From: Ruminococcus sp.
Lineage (GTDB): Bacteria; Bacillota; Clostridia; Oscillospirales; Ruminococcaceae
NCBI GenBank assembly: GCA_017961625.1
Contig: JAGCWY010000009.1
Location: 1-15,004, forward strand
Reading direction: 5' to 3'
DNA: 15,004 nucleotides
Shown here: positions 14,488-15,004 of the stretch, piece after piece
Layout: each line of letters opens with the position of its first letter
Numbering within the stretch: position 1 is the stretch's first letter
Notes under the pieces: model-generated
Told to the model about the DNA's origin: nothing
Database searches by the model: none
The model's input: only the letters and a program-made list of their open reading frames with translations
Translations under genes and position numbers: made by a program

Positions 14488-15004
14488 ATGAAAATGACAA
14501 GATGTCCCGAAAAGCATTATTATGATGCTGATAAATACGAGACCTGTCCCTACTGCTTAGAAGAAAAACGAGTAGCAGAGAGTGGTATAGCTCCCAAGAA
14601 AGCAAAGATAGTAAAGGTAAGGGCTGTAAAGGCGCATCACACTGTCGAAGCAGTGGTAAAGCCGGTAGAAGCAAAGCCTGTTGAAAATAAGCCCGAACCT
14701 CCCAAGAATGAGGAAAAGCCGGAAGCAAAAATGCCCGAGCTCTCCAATAAAAACGTGAAGGCGGAGGAGAAGAAGCCCGAACTTCCCAAGAATGAGGCAA
14801 AGCCGGAAGTAAAAATGCCTGAATTCTCCAATAAGGACGTGAAGGCAGAGGAGAAGAAGCCGGTAGCTTCAAAGAAGGACGTCAAGGCAGAGGAAAAGAA
14901 GCCTGAACCTTCCAAGAAGGACGCCAAGGCAGAGGAAAAGAAGTCTGAGCCTCAAAAAAAGGATACCAAGGCAGAAGAAAAGAAGCCTGAACCTCCCAAG
15001 ATGG
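14488..15004 (+). CDS. Zinc-ribbon-like N-terminus followed by Lys/Glu/Pro repeats (3' partial)
   Basis: ATG at 14488, open to the window end (172 full codons); the protein continues beyond. GGAG (14474-14477) stands 10 bases upstream, a somewhat long gap. The N-terminus has RCPEKHYYDADKYETCPYC (5-23), a C-H-CxxC set that could bind one zinc. Similar short N-terminal modules head larger signalling proteins in Clostridia, some with FHA domains (from memory, not verified). After residue 35 the sequence becomes a Lys/Glu/Pro/Ala linker, then turns into regular repeats of 14 residues from about residue 68. No signal peptide or membrane segment is visible, so it should be cytoplasmic unless the missing end anchors it. 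The function cannot be called without the missing C-terminal domain. Confidence 0.8.
   Translation, partial: MKMTRCPEKHYYDADKYETCPYCLEEKRVAESGIAPKKAKIVKVRAVKAHHTVEAVVKPVEAKPVENKPEPPKNEEKPEAKMPELSNKNVKAEEKKPELPKNEAKPEVKMPEFSNKDVKAEEKKPVASKKDVKAEEKKPEPSKKDAKAEEKKSEPQKKDTKAEEKKPEPPKM
14689..15004 (+). repeat. Coding tandem repeats with a 42-bp (14-codon) period
   Basis: Two 84-bp units (14689-14772, 14773-14856) encode near-identical 28-residue blocks beginning KPE(P/L)PKNE. Shorter 42-bp units follow at 14857, 14899 and 14941 and continue past the edge, each carrying KAEEKK. The 84-bp unit is two diverged 42-bp units, pointing to stepwise growth by slippage or recombination. Confidence 0.85.

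Noticed and set aside
14312..14927. Two minus-strand frames with regular Phe/Ser/Leu repeats
   Set aside because: The periodicity is the antisense image of the Lys/Glu/Pro repeats; the plus frame has a promoter, a start and a sensible N-terminus.
14689..15004. Possible CRISPR-like array
   Set aside because: The repeats are directly adjacent, in frame and coding, with no unique spacers.

Overview
The window looks like chromosomal DNA of a cellulosome-forming rumen or gut Firmicute, most likely a Ruminococcus close to R. flavefaciens. The strongest clue is the first gene, a secreted xylanase with an internal dockerin and Thr-rich linkers of the R. flavefaciens type. The remaining genes are ordinary Firmicute families with AGGAG-like ribosome binding sites and very clear sigma-A promoters (TTGACA-like and TATAAT with 17 bp spacing in five cases). 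No rRNA, tRNA, CRISPR array, insertion sequence or phage gene was found.

Layout. 1-2300 (+): 3' part of a multidomain GH10 xylanase / dockerin / CBM22 / CE4 acetylxylan esterase, ended by a hairpin terminator. 2440-4487 (+): a two-gene unit of an ECF sigma factor and a membrane-anchored presumed anti-sigma factor whose outer part looks like three diverged repeats. A bidirectional terminator separates it from a convergent AraC-type regulator (4528-5388, -). 5679-7262 (-): a full-length flotillin with its own promoter and terminator. A 330-base divergent region (7275-7600) holds the flotillin promoter, a ladder of three short palindromes, an 11-bp-spaced direct repeat, and a strong rightward promoter. 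7621-9681 (+): a 30-codon leader ORF, a hairpin and an intrinsic terminator precede rtcB (RNA ligase), a GNAT acetyltransferase and a 55-codon basic protein. 9742-14229 (+): a consensus promoter drives sbcD and sbcC, which overlap by ATGA. 14488-15004 (+): start of a gene for a protein with a zinc-ribbon-like N-terminus and Lys/Glu/Pro repeats, cut by the window edge.

How the genes work together. The xylanase/esterase removes backbone and acetyl groups from xylan on the cell-surface cellulosome. The sigma/anti-sigma pair next to it could sense something outside the cell, but a link to xylan is only positional. SbcCD is a DNA-end nuclease and RtcB an RNA-end ligase; they are adjacent but have separate promoters. 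The most interesting part is the rtcB leader: a short Cys-ending ORF whose stop codon sits in a perfect hairpin, followed by a segment that could pair either with the terminator stem or against it. This is what a transcription attenuator looks like.
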